DNA of 39,499 bases from Pseudomonas sp. GD03858. GTDB taxonomy: Bacteria > Pseudomonadota > Gammaproteobacteria > Pseudomonadales > Pseudomonadaceae. Where the stretch lies: positions 1-39,499 of the forward strand of contig NZ_JAOCDM010000041.1 in assembly GCF_029840925.1 (NCBI RefSeq), given 5' to 3'. The translations under genes were made by a program, and so were the position numbers. Numbering within the stretch: position 1 is the stretch's first letter; each line of letters starts with the position of its first letter. Shown one piece after another: positions 19,339 through 28,427 of the stretch. The notes under the pieces are model-generated. The model saw only the letters and a list, made by a program, of their open reading frames with translations. It ran no database searches and was not told the origin of the DNA.

Positions 19339-20259
19339 ATGCTGCGCCTCAACGACCTCGAACTGTTCACCCGTGCCAGCGCCCTGGGCAGCTTCACCGC
19401 CGCCGCCCATGAAGCCGACCTGTTGCCCGGCCAGGTAGCCGCGGCAATCAAGCGCCTGGAGCGCGAGCTCGATGTGCGCCTGTTCGCTCGCACCACCCGC
19501 AGCTTGCGCCTGACCGCCGAGGGCGAACTGTACCTGCCCACCGCCCAGCGGGTGCTCGACGCCCTGCGCCAGGGTCGCGAGGATCTGCATGGCAGCCACA
19601 GCTGCCTGCGTGGCGTGCTGCAGGTGGCAGCGCCCTCGGACATGGGGCGCAACCTGCTGCGTCCGTGGTTGAGCGCGTTTCGCCGCGAGCATCCGGGGCT
19701 GGGCCTGCGCTTCTTTCTCTCCGACCAGCTGGCCGACCTGTATCGCGACCCGGTGGATGTCGCCATCCGCTACGGCCTGAACGAAGACGCCAACTACATC
19801 GCCCTGCCCCTGGCACCCTGGAACCGCCGGGTGCTGGTGGCCTCGCCCGCCTACCTGGCCCGCCATGGCCGGCCCTGCACGCCGGACGACCTGCAGCAGC
19901 ACGATTGCCTGTTGTACCTGCAGCAAAGCCGGGTATACGACAAATGGCGCCTGGGCAACCGTACCGTGCAGGTGCGCGGGCCGCTGTTCAGCGACGACGC
20001 CGACGTGGTCCGGCGCTGGGCCCTGGAGGGCGAAGGGATCGTCTACAAGTCGTGGCTGGATGTCAGCGCCAACGTCGCCGCCGGCGAGCTGGAAGTGCTG
20101 CTGCCCGAGCACCCTGGCGAGCCGACCCCGGTGACCCTGGTCTGCCCGCACCGCAAGCAACTGACACCGGCAGTGACGCAGCTGCACCTGTGGCTGCGCG
20201 AACGCTTCGCCACGTTGCGCCCGGAGGACATGTTGCAGCGGCTGTCGCCGGGCGTATAG
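19339..20259 (+). CDS. LysR-family transcriptional regulator
   Basis: A 306-residue LTTR: N-terminal HTH (LNDLELFTRASALGSFTAAA, KRLERELDVRLFARTTR) and a periplasmic-binding-like effector domain from about residue 90 (LRGVLQVAAPSDMGRNLL). It belongs to the CrgA/AaeR-like group by its GVLQV and DVAIRYG motifs. A GTG two codons upstream (19333) overlaps the GGAG, so I took the ATG at 19339. It diverges from nfsB and is followed after 34 nt by a LysE-type exporter, which could also be a target. Confidence 0.93.
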   Translation: MLRLNDLELFTRASALGSFTAAAHEADLLPGQVAAAIKRLERELDVRLFARTTRSLRLTAEGELYLPTAQRVLDALRQGREDLHGSHSCLRGVLQVAAPSDMGRNLLRPWLSAFRREHPGLGLRFFLSDQLADLYRDPVDVAIRYGLNEDANYIALPLAPWNRRVLVASPAYLARHGRPCTPDDLQQHDCLLYLQQSRVYDKWRLGNRTVQVRGPLFSDDADVVRRWALEGEGIVYKSWLDVSANVAAGELEVLLPEHPGEPTPVTLVCPHRKQLTPAVTQLHLWLRERFATLRPEDMLQRLSPGV

Positions 20260-20293
20260 TGCAGCCACCCCCGACTGCAAGGAGCTGTCATTC

Positions 20294-20908
20294 ATGCCAA
20301 GCCTGGAGTTTCTCGTCACCGCGCTGATCATCGTGCTGATCCCCGGCAGTGGGGTCATCCTCACCGTCTCCAGCGCCCTGGTGGCTGGGCGGCGCGCCTG
20401 CCTGTGGACCGCCTCGGGCTGCACCCTGGGGATCGTCCCGCACCTGCTGGCCTCGGTGCTGGGCATGTCGGCGCTGCTGCACGCCAGCGCCCTGGCATTC
20501 CAGGGGCTGAAATTCGCCGGCGTCGCCTACCTGCTGTACCTGGCCTACGCCACCTGGCGCGATCGCGCCGCCTTCGCCGTGGACGAACACGCTGCCCCTG
20601 CCCCGGCCAGCCAGCTGGTGCTCAAGGCCTGCCTGTTGAACATCCTCAACCCCAAGCTGACCCTGTTCTTCCTCGCTTTCCTGCCGCAGTTCATCGACCC
20701 GCATGCAGGCTCCGCGACCCTGCAGATGCTTGGCCTGAGCGCCGTGTTCATGGCCATGACGTTCGTCGTGTTCGTGCTCTATGGCCTGCTCGCCCACCTG
20801 TTCCGTCGCGCGGTGATCGACTCGCCCAAGGTCCAGGCCTGGCTGCGCCGCAGTTTCGCCGCCTCGTTCGCCGCTCTGGGCATCAACCTGGCGTTCGCCC
20901 AGCGCTGA
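20294..20908 (+). CDS. LysE/RhtB-family amino acid exporter
   Basis: A 204-residue inner-membrane protein with about six hydrophobic segments and the family signature near the N-terminus (LVTALIIVLIPGSGVILTVS, with P17-G18). The central VLKACLLNILNPKLTLFFLAF is the conserved LNPK region of LysE/RhtB. Substrate is unknown. AAGGAG precedes the ATG. It follows the LysR gene on the same strand and may form an operon with it. Confidence 0.93.
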   Translation: MPSLEFLVTALIIVLIPGSGVILTVSSALVAGRRACLWTASGCTLGIVPHLLASVLGMSALLHASALAFQGLKFAGVAYLLYLAYATWRDRAAFAVDEHAAPAPASQLVLKACLLNILNPKLTLFFLAFLPQFIDPHAGSATLQMLGLSAVFMAMTFVVFVLYGLLAHLFRRAVIDSPKVQAWLRRSFAASFAALGINLAFAQR

Positions 20909-21064
20909 GTCCTGCGTGATCGCTCTAAACCTGGGGCCGCTTCTGCTCTAAGGTCCAGGCCTATCAAGGGTTGCGGCGAACACTTGGTGGCGCTACTCAG
21001 TCAGTGGCCTCACGCCCAAGCGACTAGATCGACCTGATGGAGCCGCCACCAGCCTGTAACGCCC

Positions 21065-22315
<1,251 letters not shown>

Positions 22316-22494
22316 TCACCTGCCTGCTTCCAGGGTCGCTGACGCACGTTTTTTATTGAAAGGATGCCGGGCATGGTACGCATCCGGTCAGGGCCTCACA
22401 ACCATGGGCGCGGACGGAGTACCATGCGCGCCTTCGTGCACTCTTTTGTTGCACGACCATTTGCGGCATCGCGAAACAAGGAGTTCGATCGGCC

Positions 22495-23808
22495 ATGGAC
22501 GAGCAGCACCCCCAGCGGCAGTGGCGCGAGGCAGTGGTCGCCTACGCCCAGGCCGTCAACCGATATGTCGCGCAAGGCCACGCGCACGGCTGGAGCACTC
22601 TCGAGGAGCCCCAGGCCCCGGCCACCGGCCACCTGCTCGACGCCTGGCAGGCCGCCCTGCTGGCCATCAACCAGCCCGGTATCGACGCGCAGCAGCGCCA
22701 ACTGTTCCGCGAAGCCTGGCCACCGGCGCACCAGCCCCTGCTCGCGCTGCTGGACGAACATGCCCAGGCCATCGGTCACCTGCTGCTGCTCGACGACGGT
22801 AGCCTGCTGGCGCGTATCGGCATGCCCTTCGACAAGGGCCATGTGCTGCGCATCGATGATCGCGGCGCCACGCCGGTGATCGGCGTGGAGCATTTCGGTC
22901 GCTGCCCGCAACGCCGTTACTACGCCCTGGCCAATGCCGACGGCGTGCGCGTCACCGATGGCTGGGGCGGCCCATTGGTGGCGCGCCTGGCCTGGCCCCA
23001 TGGCCTGGAAGGGTTGCCGCCCGGTTACCCGTTCGATCCGCTGGACCTGCCGCCAACGCCCAGCGCATTGATCCCTTTCCCCGATGGTCAGCGCGTGTTG
23101 CTGGTCAGCAGCGACGGCATCTTCGTGCTAGCCGGCAGCGGCGCCACTCGCCTGCTGCCGCGTGAGCAGGCCATTCTCGACGCTCTGCAGCGCGGCACCG
23201 ACCCGGACGACATAGCCCTCGAACTGGCCATGGAGCATGCCGCGCTGTCGCCCGATGGGCGGCTGATCGCCCTGGGCGAACAGTGCGGTCGCCACCTGGT
23301 GCTCGACGCGCGCTTGCGGCCCCTGGCCGACATCGAGCCAGCCAGCAAATACCCGCACTTCGCCCTGTTCAACCGACGCGGCGACCACCTGCTGCTCAAC
23401 GCCTGCCACGCTCACCACGGCGCCACTCTGGGCGTACCCGTAGCCGACCTGGGCTGCCAGCATCACCATCACCGCGCGGTCCCGCGCGCACGGTTGCTGC
23501 AAGAGGGTGCGCGCCTGCATGCCGGTGTCGTCCGCGACGGTGAGTACATCGTCGGCGACGCCCATGGCTACCTGCGCGCCCTGGGCGAGGATGGCCGCGA
23601 GCGCTGGCGGCACTACCTCGGCTCGACCATCAGCGCCATGGACATCAGTGCCGACGGCAAGACCCTGGCGGTGGCCAGCCATGCCGGGTTCATCTCTGTG
23701 GTCGCCCTCGACAGCGGGCGACCGGATTGGCAGATCGGCACCGGTCCCCATGGCGAGGTGCGCCGCTGGGTGTGCTGGAAAGGCTTCGACGGACCACTGG
23801 CCTGGTGA
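22495..23808 (+). CDS. Predicted cytoplasmic beta-propeller-like protein, unknown function
   Basis: A 437-residue protein without a signal peptide or membrane segment. The N-terminal part (about 1-95) is helical; from about 95 on, repeated blade-like units appear (HLLLLDDGSLLARIG, AALSPDGRLIALGEQ, YIVGDAHGYLRALGEDG, MDISADGKTLAVASHAG), typical of WD40/PQQ-like propellers. A Cys/His cluster is notable: C304-H305-x-H307-H308 and C321-x-HHHH (323-326), a possible metal site. AAGGAG lies 11 nt before the ATG. I know no characterised homologue. It is a single gene, divergent from sotB. Confidence 0.85.
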   Translation: MDEQHPQRQWREAVVAYAQAVNRYVAQGHAHGWSTLEEPQAPATGHLLDAWQAALLAINQPGIDAQQRQLFREAWPPAHQPLLALLDEHAQAIGHLLLLDDGSLLARIGMPFDKGHVLRIDDRGATPVIGVEHFGRCPQRRYYALANADGVRVTDGWGGPLVARLAWPHGLEGLPPGYPFDPLDLPPTPSALIPFPDGQRVLLVSSDGIFVLAGSGATRLLPREQAILDALQRGTDPDDIALELAMEHAALSPDGRLIALGEQCGRHLVLDARLRPLADIEPASKYPHFALFNRRGDHLLLNACHAHHGATLGVPVADLGCQHHHHRAVPRARLLQEGARLHAGVVRDGEYIVGDAHGYLRALGEDGRERWRHYLGSTISAMDISADGKTLAVASHAGFISVVALDSGRPDWQIGTGPHGEVRRWVCWKGFDGPLAW

Positions 23809-23853
23809 GCCCGCGCCGGGTGGGCTGCCACAGTCTGCCGACGCCGTCGCCGG

Positions 23854-24450
23854 CTACTGGCGCTGCACCATCGCCACAATGGTCGCCTGCAACTCCTGCT
23901 TGGCCTGCTCGGCACTCAACTCGCCCGCTGCCGCGGCTTGCGACAACGCATCCGCCGCGCCGACCAATACCCACAGCCCGGCGTCGCCAATGCCCCGCCC
24001 CGGCGCAAACGGCGCCAACGCCTGGCGGCACTTGTCCATGAATGGGCCGTCGTAGCCTCGTTTCAGCGCCTCCATCTCCGGCGATCCGGCCAGGGCCGCG
24101 CTCACGCCGGGAATCTCCCGGCCTTGGGTCGCCACACAGTCCACATAAGCCTCGGCGATCACCCATGCGCGCCCCGACAGGTCGGCCGGGCAATGGGCCA
24201 GCGCCGTATCGAGCATCGCGGTCTGGCGTGCGTCGTACTCCTGGTACAGCGCCAGCAGCAAGCCATTGCGGGTTTCGAAATGGTCGTACACCACCGGCTT
24301 GGTCACCCCGGCCTGCTCGGCCAGTCGGCCCAGGCTCAAGGCATCGGTGCCCTCGTCGCGAACCAGCCGCCACGCCACATCAAGCAGCTGGCGGCGGCGC
24401 TCATCACGGGACAGGCGCTTGCGCGGGGCGTTCTTTTCATCGCTTGACAT
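23854..24450 (-). CDS. TetR-family regulator of the divergent quinone reductase
   Basis: A 198-residue TetR protein: N-terminal HTH (RRRQLLDVAWRLVRDEGTD, LAEQAGVTKPVVYDHFET), then a helical ligand domain (about 65-198). It diverges from a flavodoxin-fold oxidoreductase with a 92-nt gap containing two tandem GTAACTTACC copies, the probable operator, so autoregulation and control of the neighbour are likely. Ligand unknown, perhaps a quinone or other electrophile. Confidence 0.93.
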   Translation of the reverse strand: MSSDEKNAPRKRLSRDERRRQLLDVAWRLVRDEGTDALSLGRLAEQAGVTKPVVYDHFETRNGLLLALYQEYDARQTAMLDTALAHCPADLSGRAWVIAEAYVDCVATQGREIPGVSAALAGSPEMEALKRGYDGPFMDKCRQALAPFAPGRGIGDAGLWVLVGAADALSQAAAAGELSAEQAKQELQATIVAMVQRQ

Positions 24451-24466
24451 CGACTACCTACCAAAA

Positions 24467-24490
24467 GTAACTTACCAATCGTAACTTACC
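24467..24490. promoter_or_regulatory. Tandem operator between TetR and quinone reductase genes
   Basis: GTAACTTACC occurs at 24467-24476 and again at 24481-24490, 14 nt apart. Each is nearly self-complementary (GTAA-C-TTAC), as expected for TetR dimer half-sites. Confidence 0.55.
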
Positions 24491-24542
24491 GCGAGTATAT
24501 AACCCTCGCCGCGCCCTTGCATCCTTTTCTGGAGACTGCGCC

Positions 24543-25166
24543 ATGCATGCCTTGATCGTCATCGCTCATCACGACCCCGAGTCCCTTACCCACGCCCTCG
24601 CCCGAGAGATCGCCGACGGCCTGCGCGCAGCCGGCCATACCAGCGAATTCGCCGACCTGGCCCGTGAAGGTTTCGATCCGCGCTTCGGCCTGGCCGACCA
24701 CGCCGTGCATCGGCGCCTGGGCGCGCCACCCGCCGATGTGCTGGCCGAGCAGGCACGCATCGAGCGCGCCGACACCCTGGTACTGGTCTACCCCATCTAC
24801 TGGTGGTCGTTGCCGGCGCTGCTCAAGGGTTGGGTCGAGCGGGTGTTCAGCAACGGCTGGGCCTTCGACTATGCCGCCGATGGCAGCACCACCAAGCTGC
24901 TGCACGGCCTGACCGCGCACCTGGTCGGCGTGGCCGGCGCCGACACCGGCACCTTCGAGCGACACGGCTATGGCGAGGCGATGCGGGTGCAGATAGAGCA
25001 CGGGATCTTCGACTACTGCGGCGCCCGGGTGTCGAGCTCGACCTTGCTCGATGACAGCGAAGGCGCCGATCCAGTGCGGCACCTGGAGACGGCACGGCAA
25101 TTGGGGGCGACGCTGTTCGCTGAAACCGCGCGTAGCGAATTGACGCCTGCCGGCTCAATCGCCTGA
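24543..25166 (+). CDS. NAD(P)H:quinone oxidoreductase, flavodoxin-like fold
   Basis: A 207-residue Flavodoxin_2-family enzyme (KefF/NQO1 group). Visible FMN/FAD-binding elements: MHALIVIAHHDPESLTHALA, LVLVYPIYWWSLPALLKGWVERVF (the conserved WP..WW segment), and FDYAADGSTTKLL. It likely does two-electron reduction of quinones, sparing radicals. GGAG precedes the ATG. Regulated by the divergent TetR gene; no downstream partner, and REP repeats follow. Confidence 0.92.
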   Translation: MHALIVIAHHDPESLTHALAREIADGLRAAGHTSEFADLAREGFDPRFGLADHAVHRRLGAPPADVLAEQARIERADTLVLVYPIYWWSLPALLKGWVERVFSNGWAFDYAADGSTTKLLHGLTAHLVGVAGADTGTFERHGYGEAMRVQIEHGIFDYCGARVSSSTLLDDSEGADPVRHLETARQLGATLFAETARSELTPAGSIA

Positions 25167-25193
25167 CAGTATTGGCCCCTCCACCGAGGCGCC

Positions 25194-25293
25194 TGCTTCG
25201 CGGGCAAGCCCGCTTCCACAGGGACTGCGTGGTGCCATGCGGTCCCTGTGGGAGCGGGTTCACCCGCGAACACCGGCGACGCCGGTGCCATCC
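25194..25293. repeat. Paired REP elements (family B), one inside a gene end
   Basis: Two inverted family-B copies. The second (25242-25293), with the palindrome CACCGGCGACGCCGGTG, reads into the last codons of thpR, so the C-terminal residues of that protein are REP-encoded. Confidence 0.9.
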
Positions 25294-25829
25294 AGCGCCC
25301 AGTGCGCCAAGGGCCAGTAACGGCCCTTGCGCGACTCGTAAAGCACAAAACTGCGAGCCGTCAGGTAGAAGTCCGGTGCTTGCCCCGCCTCGGGCACCGG
25401 CGCCCGGAAATCCCGGGACAGTGTCAGGTGCGGTCGGTACTCCTTCGCTTGGCCATCCAGGCCCAACGGCTGCAACGCTTGCTGCAAGGCATACACCAGC
25501 TGGCGCAAGGCCATGGGCACCTGGCCAGGCTCCAGTACCAGCGCACTGGCACGCGGCCAGACCTGAAGCCGGTCGAGCGGCAGGCGCAACGGCGCCTGCG
25601 GCCGCTTGAGCCGATCGACAACCGCGCATATCGCCGGAACCTGACTCGCGTCCACATCCCCGAGAAACAGCAACGTGACATGGAAGTTGTCCGCCGGCAC
25701 CGGCTTGCCGCTGCGCAGGCCCAGCCCACGCCGCCATTGCGCCAGGGCACGGCACTGGGCCTCGCCGACCGGCAAGGCGAAGAACAGGCGCTTGAAGGGG
25801 GCGCCGTCGGGGCGCGCGTCCTGGATCAT
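25260..25829 (-). CDS. thpR: RNA 2',3'-cyclic phosphodiesterase
   Basis: A 189-residue 2H phosphoesterase (former LigT). Both HxT motifs are present, H50-V-T52 (NFHVTLLFLG) and H134-L-T136 (PHLTLSR). It opens 2',3'-cyclic phosphates on RNA or related nucleotides. The frame extends 10 codons upstream, but GGAG 8 nt before 25829 supports this start. The last codons (GTGVAGVRG-stop) lie in a REP element, so the C-terminal tail is recent and probably non-essential. Confidence 0.93.
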   Translation of the reverse strand: MIQDARPDGAPFKRLFFALPVGEAQCRALAQWRRGLGLRSGKPVPADNFHVTLLFLGDVDASQVPAICAVVDRLKRPQAPLRLPLDRLQVWPRASALVLEPGQVPMALRQLVYALQQALQPLGLDGQAKEYRPHLTLSRDFRAPVPEAGQAPDFYLTARSFVLYESRKGRYWPLAHWALDGTGVAGVRG

Positions 25830-26034
25830 GTGAAGTTCTCCCTGGCAGCGATTGAACACTCATCACAAGGTAAAAAGGCGACATCAGGCTGTTGAAACGT
25901 TTACGCACGCTATCAGCCATTGCACCTAAGTCGGTCGGACAAGACGTAACAATAAGTACAAACCCGGCCCACGATTGTTTATGCTGGCGAGCTTACGCCA
26001 TGGCGCATGGCCATTTTTCGACAAGTAAACGTCC

Positions 26035-26934
26035 ATGAAAATTGCACTCGTACTGATCTTCGTCTTCTCGATCGCCTACGTTCACCTGCGCGGGCGCGTC
26101 CGCCACAAGCTGACCCGCCAGCTGGGCGATCACTCCAGCTTCCTGGCCCCGGTCAACGCCTTCCTCTACCTGTTCTCCAAGCACCCGGCCAAGCCGTACC
26201 TGCCGGTGGAGGCCTTCCCCGAACTGCAGCCCCTGCAGGACCACTGGCAGGAAATCCGCGAGGAAGGCCAGCGCCTGCTGCACGCCGGCGAGATCAAGAA
26301 ATCCGACAACTACGACGATGTCGGCTTCAACTCGTTCTTCAAGACCGGCTGGAAGCGCTTCTACCTGAAGTGGTACGGCGAGAGCCACCCTTCGGCGATG
26401 ACGCTGTGCCCGCGCACCACCGAACTGCTCCAGAACATCGGCACGGTCAAGGCGGCGATGTTCGCCACCCTGCCACCGGGCGCCAAGCTGGTGCGCCACC
26501 GTGACCCGTACGCCGGTTCCTATCGCTACCACCTGGGCCTGGACACGCCCAACGACGATGGCTGCTACATCGACGTGGACGGCGAGAAGTACTCCTGGCG
26601 CGACGGCCAGGGCGTGGTGTTCGACGAGACCTACATTCACTACGCCGCCAACACCACCGAGCACAACCGCATCATCCTGTTCTGCGACGTCGAACGCCCG
26701 CTCAAGTACCGCTGGGCGACTGCCTTCAACCGCTGGTTCAGCCGCAACGTCATGGCCGCCGCCGCCGCGCCCAACGACGCCAGCGACAAGACCGGTGGCA
26801 TCAACCGCCTGTTCACCCGCATCTACAAGATCCGTGAGCGCGGCAAGGCGATGAAAAAACGCAACCGCACCCGCTACTACCTGGAGAAGTGGGCCGTGGT
26901 CGCGGCGCTGGTGCTGGTGTTCATCTACATCTGA
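26035..26934 (+). CDS. lpxO: Lipid A 2-hydroxylase-type Fe(II)/2-oxoglutarate dioxygenase (LpxO)
   Basis: A 299-residue aspartyl/asparaginyl beta-hydroxylase-family protein. An N-terminal membrane segment (about 2-17) and a C-terminal one (about 285-298, WAVVAALVLVFIYI) flank a cytosolic core with iron ligands H155-x-D157 (VRHRDPYAG) and H202, and R212 for 2-oxoglutarate. LpxO adds a 2-hydroxyl to a lipid A acyl chain at the inner membrane. Weak ribosome binding site. Followed by a hairpin (26949-26967). The substrate is inferred from family similarity. Confidence 0.93.
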   Translation: MKIALVLIFVFSIAYVHLRGRVRHKLTRQLGDHSSFLAPVNAFLYLFSKHPAKPYLPVEAFPELQPLQDHWQEIREEGQRLLHAGEIKKSDNYDDVGFNSFFKTGWKRFYLKWYGESHPSAMTLCPRTTELLQNIGTVKAAMFATLPPGAKLVRHRDPYAGSYRYHLGLDTPNDDGCYIDVDGEKYSWRDGQGVVFDETYIHYAANTTEHNRIILFCDVERPLKYRWATAFNRWFSRNVMAAAAAPNDASDKTGGINRLFTRIYKIRERGKAMKKRNRTRYYLEKWAVVAALVLVFIYI

Positions 26935-26948
26935 TCCTGCCTCAGGCT

Positions 26949-26967
26949 CGCTCCCGGCATGGGAGCG
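26949..26967 (+). terminator. Hairpin after lpxO
   Basis: CGCTCCC-GGCAT-GGGAGCG, 7-bp stem, 15 nt after the lpxO stop. No T run; resembles a REP-like fragment and may be a weak terminator. Confidence 0.45.
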
Positions 26968-27037
26968 GGCTGCCTCCCACCGCCCGAACATCGTCTAGCC
27001 TCAAAGCTCCTGTTACCAACCTGACAAGGTGAAGACG

Positions 27038-27382
27038 ATGAGCATGATGGACTGGGACGCCTACCGTAAGCAGTTGATGGCCGGCATCGGCGATCTCAAG
27101 CACCTCTCTCCCGATACCGTGGCCGGCTACATGACCGCCAGCGGCGCCGGGGCCAAGACCAACCACCTGGACGCCAAGACCCGCGAGCTGATCTCCCTGG
27201 CCGTGGCCGTCACCACCCGCTGCGACGGCTGCATCGCCGTGCATTCGCAGCAGGCGGTCAAGCATGGAGCCAGCCGTGAAGAGATCGCCGAGGCGCTGGG
27301 CGTGGCCGTGGCGATGAATGCCGGCGCCGCCCTGGTGTATTCGGCCCGGGCCCTGGACGCGCTGGGCAAGGCCGACGGTTGA
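27038..27382 (+). CDS. AhpD/carboxymuconolactone decarboxylase-family protein
   Basis: A 114-residue CMD-domain protein with the redox motif TRCDGCIAVHS (C62, C65, H69) of AhpD-like peroxidase-type proteins. The rest (DAKTRELISLAVAVTT, GASREEIAEALGVAVAMNAG) is the standard helical core, and it likely assembles as an oligomer. A role in peroxide or alkylhydroperoxide defence is inferred. The ORF is open from a GTG at 27029, but AAGGTG 6 nt before the ATG at 27038 supports this start. Confidence 0.93.
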   Translation: MSMMDWDAYRKQLMAGIGDLKHLSPDTVAGYMTASGAGAKTNHLDAKTRELISLAVAVTTRCDGCIAVHSQQAVKHGASREEIAEALGVAVAMNAGAALVYSARALDALGKADG

Positions 27383-27390
27383 GGGCAAAT

Positions 27391-27416
27391 GCGCCGCCGC
27401 CCTTGCGCGGCGGCGC
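27391..27416 (+). terminator. GC-rich hairpin between the AhpD-like and GNAT genes
   Basis: GCGCCGCCGC-CCTTGC-GCGGCGGCGC: a perfect 10-bp stem beginning 8 nt after the stop codon. No T run, so it may be a weak terminator or mRNA stabiliser. Confidence 0.5.
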
Positions 27417-27459
27417 GGTCCCCACCAGACTTGGCGCCCCAGCCCGCGCAGGAGTCGCC

Positions 27460-28029
27460 ATGATCCACATTCGCCCCATGACACCGGAAGACTTCGAGCG
27501 CTTCTGGCCGACCTTCCAGGCCATCGTCCAGGCGCGCCAGACCTACGCCTTCGACCCACAACTGAGCTTCGAGCAGGCCCGCGCGCTCTGGCTGCAAACG
27601 CCCCTGCGCACGTTGGTGGCCGAGCAGGACGGCGAACTGCTCGGCTCGTATTTCCTCAAGGCCAATGCCGCCGGCCCCGGCGGGCACGTGGGCAACTGCG
27701 GCTACATGGTCTGCGAGAACGCCCGTGGCCGTGGCGTGGCCAGGCTGATGTGCGAACACTCGCAGAAGCTCGCTCGCCAGGAGGGCTTCCTGGCCCTGCA
27801 GTTCAACTCGGTGGTAGCCACCAACGAAGTGGCCGTGGCGCTGTGGCACAAGCTCGGCTTCGAGACCGTGGGGCGCCTGCCCAAGGCCTACCGCCATGCC
27901 GAACTGGGCCTGGTGGACAGCTTGGTGATGTACAAGTGGCTGGCCGATGAGCCGGTGGTGGAAAAGCCCGCCCTGCTGATCGGTCGCAAGAATATCGAGG
28001 CGCGGGTGTCCCGACGGCGCGGACGCTGA
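27460..28029 (+). CDS. GNAT-family N-acetyltransferase
   Basis: A 189-residue GNAT protein starting MIHIRPMTPEDFERFW. The acetyl-CoA motif region (CENARGRGVARLMCEHSQKL) and the later NEVAVALWHKLGFETVG pattern are present. Substrate unknown. The frame continues upstream, but AGGAGTCGCC before 27460 sets the start. Single gene after the AhpD-like one. Confidence 0.93.
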   Translation: MIHIRPMTPEDFERFWPTFQAIVQARQTYAFDPQLSFEQARALWLQTPLRTLVAEQDGELLGSYFLKANAAGPGGHVGNCGYMVCENARGRGVARLMCEHSQKLARQEGFLALQFNSVVATNEVAVALWHKLGFETVGRLPKAYRHAELGLVDSLVMYKWLADEPVVEKPALLIGRKNIEARVSRRRGR

Positions 28030-28084
28030 CTCGCCGACAGCTCTGCGGCAGCGACTGCACGGCGCCGCCCGCCCACTCGAACGA

Positions 28085-28113
28085 TTGACTCCCCCACCAT
28101 TCGATGGTCAGAT
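28085..28113 (+). promoter_or_regulatory. Candidate promoter of the riboswitch transcript
   Basis: TTGACT (28085-28090), 17-bp spacer, TCAGAT (28108-28113). The -10 is poor, but the implied start near 28120 coincides with the first base of the aptamer, which supports it. Confidence 0.35.
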
Positions 28114-28118
28114 GCGCG

Positions 28119-28303
28119 CCAGTTTCAGGTGTCCTGCGCCGTCGCGCGCAGGGTGAAACGGGAAGCCGGTGCGTCGTAGTCACGACAAGTCCGGCGCTGC
28201 CCCCGCAACGGTAAGCGAGCGAGCCCTTCGACAGACCACTGTGCGCCAGCATGGGAAGGTGAAGGCCTCATGATCCTCGCAAGCCCGGAGACCGGCCTGA
28301 AGC
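28119..28303 (+). ncRNA. Cobalamin riboswitch (class I)
   Basis: Class-I landmarks appear in order: TTTCAGGTG (P1/P2), GGGTGAAACGGGAAGCCGG (P3 core), the B12 box GCTGCCCCCGCAACGGTAAG, CCACTG with TGGGAAGG (P8 region), and AAGCCCGGAGACCGGCC. P1 closes as TTTCAGG with CCTGAAG. The aptamer lies 125 nt before a TonB receptor start. With cobalamin bound, expression should fall. A possible expression platform hairpin CGCAGGC...GCCTGCG lies at 28331-28361. Confidence 0.95.
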
Positions 28304-28427
28304 TCCACTTGGCAACCCGCGGTGGGCGGGCGCAGGCCGGTATCCGCGTGCGCGCCTGCGTGCGTGGGTCGCGCGTCTATGCATTGTTTCCACCGGGATC
28401 CATTCATTCCTGCAGCAGTGGAACGAC

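Noticed and set aside
18583..20466. A 627-codon minus frame in which nfsB appears fused to an upstream extension
   Set aside because: The upstream two-thirds is antisense to the LysR gene; the enzyme itself starts at 19236 with its own ribosome binding site and normal length, so there is no fusion.
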